Shown: piece by piece, positions 34,201 through 43,646 of the stretch | Layout: the number at the start of each line of letters is the position of its first letter | Position numbering within the stretch: the stretch's first letter is position 1 | DNA from: Capsicum annuum | Taxonomy: Eukaryota; Streptophyta; Magnoliopsida; Solanales; Solanaceae | Length of the DNA stretch: 64,000 bases | Direction of reading: 5' to 3' | NCBI RefSeq assembly: GCF_002878395.1 | Contig: NC_061121.1 | Location: forward strand, 132,908,126 to 132,972,125 | Program-made: the position numbers and the translations under genes | Notes under the pieces: generated by a model | Seen by the model: the letters and a program-made list of their open reading frames with translations, nothing else | Told to the model about the DNA's origin: nothing | The model's database searches: none

Positions 34201-35735
34201 TATCTCCCTAATCTCTCTTTCTGTCACAAATCTATCTTCCAATAATCAACATATGCTGAATTTTTTTGTCTAATATTCAAGAACCTGTAAATTATAATCA
34301 AGTTATATTGCATAAGAGTTGGAAAGAAGCTATGGATAAAGAACTTCAGGCCCTTGAATGAGACAACACTTGGGACGTGGTCTAACTACCTTCTAGAAAA
34401 AAGGTTTTACCTTGTAAGTAGGTTTACAAAGTCAAACAACATAGTAATAGCAGCATTGAAAAGTTAAAAGCTATATTATTAATCAAAGAAGACATACAAG
34501 GAAAGGTATTAATTTTAATGAGACTTTTTCTCCAATTATCAAAATAGCTACTATTTGGTGTCTTCTAACTATAGTTGTCAAAAGAAGTTGGGGGCTCTAT
34601 CAATTGGATATTAATAATGCATTTTACATGGAGATTTCCATGAGGAAGTCTCCATGAAGTTCCCCGATGAGACTGTTCCATCATCCCCATCTCATGTTTG
34701 CATGTTTAAGAAGTCTATTTATGGACTTTGTCGGGCCTCTAAGCAATGGTATTCAAAGCTCATGGCTGTCCTTAATTTTAACGGATTCAATTCTCTTAAT
34801 GATTTTCAATAGTGGCAGTATATATCGATGACATTGTTTTAATAGATAATGACAACGCAAAATTGCATGCATTGAAGTTATTTCTACATAAGAAGCTTCG
34901 AATAAAAGATTTGGGAGATTTACACATTTTCTTGGGCATATTGAGGGAACCTAATGGCATCATACTTTCACAACAAAAGTTCACAGTTGATCTCCTAAGG
35001 AAATTTGATGTCACACATATGTCACCTGTTTCATCTCCTCTTGATCCTACGGTAAAGCTAAATTTAAATGACGGAGATGTTATTTCGAATCCCACTGTAT
35101 ATAGACATCTCCTTGGTAAGTTGAATTATCTTACTCACACAAGGCTGGATCTTGCCTTCACTATTCAACATCTTAGCAAATTCATGCAAGATCATCGTCT
35201 ACCTTATCTCACAGCCGCATTATGTGTTCTTCGTTACGTGTTCAAGGAACCAAGTTTAGGACTTTTTCTCAACGTCTCTTCTTTCTTTGAGTTACTTGCC
35301 TTTTGTGATTCGAATTGGGAAAAATGTCAAAATTCAAGAAAATTCGTTAGTGGATTTTATATATCACTTGGGGAATCTCCCATCTCTTGAAAGTCAAAGA
35401 ATAAAACATCTATTTCTCTTAACTTCGTCGAGGCTGAATATCGTTCTATGAGGCACGTGGGTTCTGAGTTCACATGGTTGGTTCGTCTCATCCAAAATCT
35501 CTCCATTCCAATATCACTACATGTGTCTCTTCATTCGAATAGTCTGGCAGCAATACACATTGCTAAGAATTCCGTGTTTCATGAAAGAAAAAACATGTTG
35601 AGATTGATTGTCATTTCATTCGATAAAAAGTTTTAGATAAACTTATTTCACTTTCATTTGTTTCATCTTCCTCTCAATTAACCGATCTATTCACAAAATC
35701 ACTCATTGACCTTCTTTATCGCAGTGTTTTTAGGT
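31285..35735 (+). pseudogene. Ty1/copia gag-pol polyprotein remnant
   Basis: The gag opens near 31285 and is readable across shifts to about 32010. A zinc knuckle C-SYCKKKGHTMDK lies near 32157-32200, but its last cysteine codon is TGA. The protease keeps WILDSRATQHM near 32488-32520, with arginine in place of the glycine of the usual D-S-G motif. A pre-integrase HYRLGHTSLSNMR segment lies near 32988, and the integrase core at 33225-33800 (MDDLSRVIWTFLL, VRSDNALD). The reverse transcriptase part (34812-35390) has VYIDDIVLI and a long open frame into RNase H (ending near 35636). The changed protease and knuckle residues and at least ten stops show decay. Confidence 0.85.
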
Positions 35736-35766
35736 AGTTTGGGTATTTGTTCGTCCCCTCCAACTT

Positions 35767-35774
35767 GAGGGGGG
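35767..35774 (+). other. copia polypurine tract
   Basis: GAGGGGGG directly abuts the 3' LTR start at 35775, as expected for the plus-strand primer. Confidence 0.85.
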
Positions 35775-36250
35775 TGTTGGAATAATATTATATTTTGTTC
35801 ATTGAACCGGATTGGTTCACCCGTTTCATTCACCTGTTTCTTATTCGTCTGCTGCAGCCTCAACATTATTCGATGATGGACTACATGGCTTGGGATTGAT
35901 TTAATGATGATGATTGCATCCAACTTCAGCAGATCATTGTGCATATTATTTTATGCATACATTATTTTATTCTTTGTTTACATCATAGGTAAATCTTTTG
36001 TTTCTACCTTATTTAGAAGTTTTTTGTTTTCAACCTTATTTAGAAGATTATCCCTTTAGTTTCCTACCTTATTTAGAAGTGTATTCCCTTAGTTATTTTA
36101 TACCTTATTTAGGAGTCTTCATTTTTGATTCTTTACTTGTATATATAGAATATTGTACAAAGCAATTAATCATTCAAGAAAACGGAATAGAAAATTTTTC
36201 CCAATTTCTTTTATCCTTCTTTTTTCATAATTTTTTCGTTCATTCTTACA
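35775..36250 (+). repeat. copia 3' LTR (476 bp)
   Basis: It matches the 5' LTR end to end. From about 35998 to 36115 it holds four to five copies of a CCTTATTTAGAAG unit about 30 bp apart, a small minisatellite less complete in the 5' LTR. It ends CATTCTTACA, followed by the ATTAT target duplication. Confidence 0.92.
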
Positions 36251-36255
36251 ATTAT

Positions 36256-37575
36256 TACATATAATTCAACTGCTTCAGTCACTATCTTTGGCTATGCTCA
36301 AGAAAGCCTTTACAAAATCATGACGATTCTAAATATTTTTGCATGCCAAAAAGTAACTATTATCTATTAAACAAATGGAAACTAAATTTAACGAGAAAGG
36401 AAATGAGAGAAAGTATTTAGTATAAAACTTGACTTAGCATTTAGCGCAAGTGATGGCTAAACCAATAATAGTTGTGGATTATACTCCTTTATTCTTAATC
36501 AGATATTTTGAATTGGATATGTAAGTATTGCATCGTTTAAGCATGATTTACCCCTCAAGGTGAAACTTCCAATATGAATTTAAATTTAATCAAGCTCCAA
36601 TATAAATATCGAACATCGAATAAAAGCAAAAAAAATTAAGTGATGGCTACCATCGATCAGCTCTGTGGAATTCAATAACAACAAAATTTACATTCTTTTT
36701 TTGTATGGATAAGGGGATCACGCCCACATCTAATATTCCCTTCAATTTTAATCCCTCCTAAATTGATTCGTGTGTATATCAAGTGGACCCTTCAATGGTT
36801 TTCTTTTTTTGTTATTAGATAATTTTTGTTATTTCAGTAGAATCCAAGGCAGAAAACAAAATTGACTAACATGGCTTTCAACTGCCAATTTTAATGCATT
36901 TTATCCCCACATATTCAATATTTTATCATGAAACAACTGTCTAATCTTTTTTTCCCTCCAAATTAAACAAAATTCTTCATGAATTCAGAAAAGGTAAACA
37001 AGATTTTTCATTTCACACACAAGTTTGAACAAATTATAATTAATGGCCCTGGCCCTCTCTCAACAAATGTTTGATGGTCTACTTATTTAGATATTGAAAA
37101 GCTAAGGGCAAACTTTTCTCGTCTCCATTTATATATTATGAATGAACTTGAGGCCCTTGTGTGAGAATATACTTAATTAAAAGCCAAACTTTGAAAGTGA
37201 TAACACATATCCTCTTCCTTCCTTTCACTTTCTGCTCCTCTTTATACTATCATAACTTTCTTTACATGTATTCTTTTTCTTTTTTCCAAAAGGAAAAGAA
37301 GAATATTTCTTGTATAAACAGAAAAGGTTGCTGTGGGCTAGTTTAATACAAAGAGAGCGGCGTAGTGATTGGACTAAAATAATACTCAATTGAGTATCGA
37401 AAATATATCTAAACTATTTTAATTTTTTGAGTTTCATGTTTAAACTATTTAAAGTGTGAATTTCTTACTTGAATTATCAATCTATAATTAGAGTAACACC
37501 CTTAGGTACTAACTAGATCAAATGTTTATTTACAAATGAATTTCTAGGTGTGTTTAACCATAAAATTTTTATCTA

Positions 37576-37577
<2 letters not shown>
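36256..37577. other. AT-rich stretch between elements, no gene seen
   Basis: No protein or element was recognised. Short frames here, such as 37161-37346, lack any familiar motif. Confidence 0.45.

Positions 37578-37614
<37 letters not shown>
37578..37614. repeat. AT dinucleotide microsatellite
   Basis: About 18 AT/TA repeats without interruption, 29 bp before the MULE. Length is likely to vary between individuals. Confidence 0.95.
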
Positions 37615-37616
<2 letters not shown>

Positions 37617-37642
37617 GACTCTATTAGCCGATATATTCTTTT

Positions 37643-38932
37643 GGAAAAAGGGTCAAATATACCCTTTAATTATGCGAAAAGGTCCAAATATATCCTCCGC
37701 TACAAGTTTGGTCCAATTATGCTGTCGCTGTTAAACTTTAGGAGCAAATATACCCTCCGTTATAAGTTTGGTCCAAATATACCCTCGTTGTTAAAGTTTA
37801 GGAGAAAATATACCTCTTAACTTTGCAAAAAGGTCCAAATATACCCTCCGTTACAACCCATAACCCGACCCACCAATTTACACCAACCCATAACCCAACC
37901 CAAATTTTGTTTATCAAAATTTCAATCTTATAATGTTATCGAAATATTTCATCAGTTCAATGACTCTTCAAATATTATGTTAATGTTGCATTTTTCTTAT
38001 TACCAGTGTGTTCTACTTCAAATATTGTGTTGATATTGCATTTTTCAAACTTTGATTTGTTTTCATGTTGTTTGATTTTATCGCGAAGGACTCTATTCTA
38101 CTAAAATATTTTAAAATAGTTGTAAAATGTGGAAGAATCAGGGTCATGGCTTCTCCAGCTGTTTCAGCTCCTAAGAGAGAGACAGACCCCCCCAAAAAAG
38201 GATTATCATATCCGAAATGGGTCTTGTTTCAATCTTTGAAAGTAGTATTGATAATTTTTACAACAAACTTCTCGAAGGACAGAGTATAATCACTTTAATA
38301 TACAGATTTGATGCCTCAAGTTACACAGTTAGGTTCGCGGAACAGATTCTTAATTTCTCCTCCCAAGGCTAGATAGACGGAAAAATGATCCTCGTTTAGA
38401 TGACTTCTAGAGATATTATCTTATTGCTAGAAAAAGTGCCTTCAATGATGTAAAACAAAATTTGGGTCGGGTTATGGGTTGATCCAAATTGGTGGATTGG
38501 GTTCAAGTTGTAAAAGAGTTGGGTGAATTTATTTTTTATGATGTGGCAATTATTTCGCTTACGTGGCAATTAAATTTATTTTTTTAAAAAAAGGAAAATT
38601 GACTTGTAATTTTCAGCTAATCATTTAACATTCAAAGGGGTATATTTGCTCCTAAACTTTAACAGCTATGATATATTTGAGCCAAACTTGTTATAGAAAG
38701 TATATTTGGACCTTTTCACAAAGTTTAGAGGTATATTTACTCCTAAACTTTAACAACGAGGGTATATTTGAATCAAACTTGTAACGGAGGATATATTTGA
38801 ACCTTTTTGCAAAATTTAGGGGTATATTTGCTCCTAAAATTTAACAGCAAGGGCATATTTGGACCAAATTTATAACGGAGAATATATTTAAACCTTTTCG
38901 CAAAGTTAAGAGATATATTTAACTTTTTTTCC
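37643..38932 (+). mobile_element. Pack-MULE-like element carrying a KAS I fragment
   Basis: The element is bounded by a perfect 9-bp target duplication TATTCTTTT (37634-37642 and 38933-38941), the length typical of Mutator-like elements. Its ends are inverted: GGAAAAAGGGTCAAATATA on the left and GGAAAAAAAGTTAAATATA on the right, read in reverse complement. The inverted arms are long (over 200 bp) and built of tandem words such as GGTCCAAATATACCCTCCG and TTAAAGTTTAGGAGCAAATA. The inner arms also pair (CATAACCCGACCCACCAATT against its counterpart near 38465-38505). Between the arms is a piece of a host gene. No transposase is encoded, so it depends on another MULE for movement. Confidence 0.85.
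38125..38455 (+). pseudogene. captured fragment of plastid 3-oxoacyl-ACP synthase I (KAS I)
   Basis: Inside the MULE, the plus strand reads KCGRIRVMASPAVSAPKRE (38125-38181), like the junction of transit peptide and mature protein in plant KAS I. After a frameshift in a C7/A6 run near 38186-38198 comes MGLVSIFESSIDNFYNKLLE, then RFDASSYTVRF and NFSSQG. A TAG stop replaces the next residue, and IDGK follows. After another shift, NDPRLDDF, a TAG and RYYLIARKSAFNDVK can be read to about 38455. These blocks match the N-terminal third of KAS I in order, without introns. KAS I elongates fatty acids in plastids, but this copy has stops and lacks the catalytic cysteine and histidine region, so it is inactive as an enzyme. 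The match is from recall of the family and needs a search. Confidence 0.75.
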
Positions 38933-38941
38933 TATTCTTTT

Positions 38942-39624
38942 TATATATTTTTCAATTGATTTCTGTAAATCCTAAATTCTCCTCAAGCAAGATATCGGTG
39001 TCATGACTAAGACAAGACCACATTGAGAAGGCGGTGAAAACGATGTTGGATGTCGCACTGAGAATAAACTTATTTCTATGATGATAATTCTTAATTTTTT
39101 ACCTTAACTTGTAACCTAATATTAACATATTTAATTTTATGATGTTGAAATTATTTTTTCACATGGTGAATTTTTAAATAAAAAAGAATGTATTATAGAT
39201 ATTATTAAATTTTAATTGAAATATGTTTTACTAATTGTTGAGTAATAATTCAGATAGCAAACTTACAATCTCAATAATTCTCAAAACATTGAAATAATTT
39301 AGATTCGTTTTTGAGCTTTTTAACTCAATAAAATAAAATCAGGCGCAAAACTTCGCTAAGGAAGGAGGCCAATAGTGTCCCAGCTCAGGGTAAGCACGTG
39401 GGGCGTCGCCTCTCTGTTGTTGCTGGCAGTTGGCGCTGATCAAAGGGCGTCAAAACCGGTAAAACGAACAACAGTATTAAACAAAGAGTGAGGTACTCCA
39501 ATTTTGCTCTTCTACTGTTCAAAATTGTTAAATTTGTCTTTCCTTTCAATTTTTATTTTTGGTTTCATTAGTATCATTACCTTTAGTGAATCATTTTGTA
39601 TTTGCTTTTGCTATTGAAGAAGAT
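38942..39624. other. spacer between two inverted-repeat elements, no gene seen
   Basis: AT-rich sequence with a short GC-richer patch (about 39340-39460: CCCAGCTCAGGGTAAGCACG and following). No coding or RNA feature was recognised. Confidence 0.4.
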
Positions 39625-40692
39625 GAGTTAATGACTCAAATAGTGACAATTATGAATTTTCTTTTCAAAAAAATCACTCAATTTTAATTTTTATTTCAAA
39701 AATTATTTTGCAATGAGTTTTTATTCTATAAAATCACTCAAATTTGATTTTTACTTTAAAAATCACTCAGTTATCGCATTTTTTACTCACAAAATCACTC
39801 AATCTATTTAATTATTTTCTTAAATAAAATTTGTTTATGTGAAATTTTAATTTAAAAGCAAAATTCTGAAAATAAAAATTATCTCTTTAATAATCCTTTT
39901 ATACTTATTATCCTAAATTAATACCTCTCCCTCCTCTTTCTCATTTTTCTTCTCCTTCTCACTTTCTTTTCATAAATTGTTTCATAACTTGAACATTTAA
40001 AATATAATCTATAAAATTAACAATTATAATTGTACAAAATGAAATTACTATTATATTTTATTCTTGTTTTTTTTTTTTTAAAAGGAAAAAAAAGAAAAAA
40101 CCCTAAAGAGGAACAAAAGAGGAAAAAACTAATAAACTAAACTATCCCGTACTTCTTTTTTCTCTCTCCTTTTTTTTTTTTTTTTTTAACCTTTATGGTT
40201 TATTTTATTTCTCTTCTTTTGTGCTCTTTATATTTTTTCCTTTTTTTAGATAAAATAAAAATAAAATACAAATATAAAATATAATAATAATTTCATTTCG
40301 TGCAATTTTAATTGTTAATCCTAGATTATAGTGTGTGATTTATGGAAAAAATTATGAGAAGAAAGTAAAAAGAAGAAGAAAAATGAGAAAGAGGAGGGAG
40401 AAATATTAATTTTGAGAAATAAGGGTAAAAAGGTGAGGATACTTTTTATTTTTCAAAAATTTATATTTAAATCAAAATTTTATATAAGTAAATTTTTTTT
40501 AAAAAAATAAAATAAATAGGTTGAATGACTTTCTGAGTAAAAATGTGATAGTCAAGTGACTTTTAAAGTAAAGATCAAAATCAAATGAATTTCTGAAAAA
40601 CAATTCATAATTGAGTCACTTTAAAAATAAATATCAAAATTAAGTGTTTTTTTAGAATAAAAAATCATAATAACCATTTGAGTTAGTAACTC
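39625..40692. mobile_element. foldback (hairpin) element, 1068 bp
   Basis: Nearly the whole unit is one inverted repeat with arms of about 500 bp. The left end GAGTTAATGACTCAAAT pairs with GAGTTACTAACTCAAAT read from the right end. Pairing continues through TCACTCAAATTTGATTTTTA, CCTCCCTCCTCTTTCTCATT and GAAATTACTATTATATTTTA to a T-rich centre near 40180. No coding capacity was found. The flanks TGAAGAAGAT and TCAAGAAAGT are alike at 7 of 10 positions and may be a worn 9-10 bp target duplication, which would suit a Mutator-like origin; that is tentative. Confidence 0.75.
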
Positions 40693-41049
40693 TCAAGAAA
40701 GTAGAACATGAAATGAGTAGAAATTCAAGAGTCCAATTGTTTCAAGAAAAGAATATCATTCAACCAAAAATAAAAAATAAAAAAAAATCGAAGTTTACTC
40801 CTCAATTTTAAATCATGTGATAAATTATCCTTAAATTGAAGCTCCTTTTAAGAGTCGAAAGCATAACGAGACTTTTTCTAACACGGGGTAATGTTTGATC
40901 AAAAGTCTCACGGACATGCCTAAGGAAGTTATTACGACATATTTTGTAATATAAAAATTCATCATAAATTGACTAATTTATTGTTGAATTAAAAAGAGTT
41001 ACTTTTTTTAAAAAAATTAATACAAAATTATTATTCTCTCTTTGATAGA

Positions 41050-42190
41050 TCTATAATCTATAATATATTAAAAGTGTGAACACCCTTAGAAAAGTGATTC
41101 GAACTTTTTATCCTTTATTAAAAGTTTCTCCTTTAGACAAATCGTCTTTTCACTATTTTTATAAATTATTATTAATTATATTTATAATATTATCTCCTAA
41201 AATATATGGAATCAGGAGTTTAAAATATATATGATAAGACTTAACAAACATTGCCTTATTTTTTGGCAAAAGAAAAACGTAGGAGTATATTTGGTAAAAT
41301 TAAAAAGTTGTTATTACTTTTAACAATTTTTGTAAAAAAGGCATTAAGAAAGAAAAACGTAGGAGTATATTTGGCAAAAACAAAAGGTATTGTTATTTTA
41401 TTTAAAAATTTTATTCATTCATTTCTTAAAATTTTTTATCAATTGTTCAATATCTATAATTTATCTATATAATATATTAAAAGTGTAAAAACATTGAACC
41501 ATTTACCTTTCATTACAAGACTTTTCTTTAGATAAAACTGTTTTTTCACTATTTTTTAAATTTATTATTTAATTATTTTTTATTATATTAACTAGACTTC
41601 CTAAAATATATGGAACTCCTAAGATATACGGTAGGAAAATTAATTAATATTTTTCTTTCTACTAGACGTTCTAAAATATATGAGTCTCCTAAAATATATG
41701 GTAGGAGAATTAATTAATATTTTTCTTTCTACTGTTCAATTAGAAAAATACTCCTAAAATAGGACTCTATTAATATTTTATTTAAAAATTTTATTTATTC
41801 ACTTTTTAAAAGATCTTATCAATTGTTTAACATCTCTAATCTATATCTATCTATAATCTATCTATATAATATATTAAAAGTTTGAAGAGTCTCAGAAAAG
41901 TGATTTAAATTATTTACCCTTCATTACAAGATTCTTCTTTAGACAAAACTGTCTTTTCACTATTTTTTATATTTATTATTTAATTATTTTTTATTGTATT
42001 AACTAGACTTCCTAAAATATATGAGACTCTTAAAATATATGGTAGGAGAATTAATTAATATTTTTTTTACTACACTTTCTAAAATATATGAGACTACTAA
42101 AATATATAATAAGAGAATTAATTAATATTTTTCTTTCTACTGTTCAATTAGAAAAATACTCCTAAAATATGACTCTATTAAGGAAATACT
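41050..42190 (+). repeat. three direct repeats of about 400 bp
   Basis: Units start with TAATATATTAAAAG at 41061, 41470 and 41867. They share AAAAGTGATT-, the CTTTAGACAAA-CTGTCTTTTCACTATTTTT block, and the downstream words CTAAAATATATGAGACTC and GGAGAATTAATTAATATTTT. The opening word resembles 5' ends of some plant Helitrons, but no CTAG-type 3' end with hairpin was identified, so the origin is left open. Confidence 0.7.
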
Positions 42191-42690
42191 TCTACAAATA
42201 TTGAGATGTACGTTAAACTAGAGAACAAATCGATTTCCCTATTGGGAGAATATGGTTGATGCTCATCTAACTTAATTCAATTGCATGTCAAGATGGTGGA
42301 TGCTTGATTTTCTAACTCTCAACTTCTTGACTATTTTTGTCAGCATAATAAAATTCAACATGTGTGTATTAATATATCTTCTTTATTTTTGTGTGTAAAG
42401 ATTATATTTAATTATATTATTTTGATATTTCTATCGTTATATTATTTTGTTGCAATTTACAGATGGTAGATGAATGTCGATCGACTTTTAAAAATATTTT
42501 TTGTAAAGACGAGATTTAATAAATAAATTCTCAATCTTTACATATTCAAAAGATATTAAATTTAATTAATATATTCATCGTTATTATTTAAATAAATATT
42601 CTATTTAATGTAATGTTTGAACTCATTAAAGTGAGGTACTTACGCGTACACCTAAACTAGTTACTAGATATGTGTGTGTAAAATTAAGAG

Positions 42691-42855
42691 TAATTTTACA
42701 CTCACATATCTAGTAATCTATCAAAAAGAGAATAATAATTATGTATTAATTTTTTAAGAAAGAATAACCCTGTAATTTTACACTCACGTATCTAGCAATC
42801 TATCAAAGAGAGAATAATAATTATGTATTAATTTTTTTAAAAAAAGAATAACCCT
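42691..42855 (+). repeat. 82-bp tandem duplication at the right arm
   Basis: TAATTTTACACTCAC, an ATCTAGTAATCTATCAAA-like part and GAGAATAATAATTATGTATT occur at 42691 and again at 42773. The second copy belongs to the right arm of the inverted-repeat element. Confidence 0.85.
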
Positions 42856-42954
42856 TTGTAATTCAACAACAAATTAATCAATTTATGATGATTTTTTTAT
42901 ATTGCAAAATATGTCAGAATGACTTCCTTAGCCATGTCCGTCAGACTTTTGGTC

Positions 42955-43646
42955 TAAATGAATTTTATGATTTTTTTTTTTGTCTTTTCCAATTTCAGTT
43001 ATTAATATTAAAATAAATTTTGTGGCTGTACATTTTCCTTTTTTCTTTCTTGTTTCTTTTTTAAAATTGACCGGTATTGTATTGGTCCTTTAATCTTAAT
43101 GAGAATTGGGGTACCTTTGATTCTTTATGTTTGCATGTCTAAATCTAACTGCAAACTTGACAGTAAGGACAAGAATTTTGGGAGTGCTTGATTTTCTTGG
43201 TTCATGTCATTTTAGTCATCATCATCTTTATTATAAATTGCATTAGTGCTAGCCAGATGCTAACAAATCCCACAACCTTTAGACAATCCTTTAGTTTTAT
43301 GTCCCTTCTCTTTTTAATCTTCATTCTCCTAAGCAACTATTTGTGAGTTGAATAAGTGTCAATCTTGTTGGGTAATTTACCAAACTTTTAGAAAAATTAA
43401 CAAGACAGGATATTCTAAAGGGGGTGTATAACTAAGTGGTGTTTCTTTTTGTTTTTAGACAATATCTATTGCTAGTAGCTGGAGGAGGAACTTTCAAAGG
43501 TAGTGGTGTCTAAAAAAGTGAACCTTTCAACTATCGTAACAAATGGCTTTGTCTCTGTCTCTTTGATTCTGCCATGGTTTTGCATATTGGATGATATATT
43601 TTTGTTTTTGAGAGCATTAACATACAAAAAGAAAAGCCTCAAAAAC
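42955..43646 (+). promoter_or_regulatory. upstream region of the NPH3-family gene
   Basis: About 0.7 kb between the inverted-repeat element and the start codon. It must contain the proximal promoter and 5' untranslated region, but no convincing TATA box or start site could be fixed. The stretch from about 43460 on looks less repetitive and may be transcribed leader. An in-frame upstream ATG at 43503 was not preferred because family members start at MKFMKLG. Confidence 0.4.

Larger units (their letters stand above)
30503..36250 (+). mobile_element. complete-length Ty1/copia element, coding-dead
   Basis: LTRs at 30503-30967 and 35775-36250 both run from TGTTGGAATA to CATTCTTACA. The flanking 5 bp are ATTAT on both sides (30498-30502 and 36251-36255), a perfect target duplication. 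A primer-site-like sequence follows the 5' LTR, and a G-rich tract precedes the 3' LTR. Inside, gag, protease, integrase, reverse transcriptase and RNase H follow in Ty1/copia order but carry many stops. It is the best preserved structure among the retroelements here, yet it cannot make its own proteins. Confidence 0.93.
40897..42954. mobile_element. inverted-repeat element filled with AT-rich repeats
   Basis: The left arm (40897-41050) and right arm (42798-42954) are inverted copies: GATCAAAAGTCTCACGGACA pairs with GACCAAAAGTCTGACGGACA, and the match runs inward through ACATATTTTGTAATATAAAA and TTATTATTCTCTCTTTGATA. The space between holds three direct repeats of about 400 bp that look foreign to the arms, so one element may have inserted into another. 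No coding region was recognised. The superfamily was not decided. Confidence 0.65.

Noticed and set aside
41050..42190. Helitron assignment for the about 400-bp AT-rich repeats
   Set aside because: The opening word is suggestive, but no CTAG-type end with a preceding hairpin and no insertion between A and T could be shown.
43503..43646. Upstream in-frame ATG extending the NPH3-family protein by 48 residues
   Set aside because: The added residues show no family similarity, and known members of this clade start at MKFMKLG. The extension is most likely untranslated leader.
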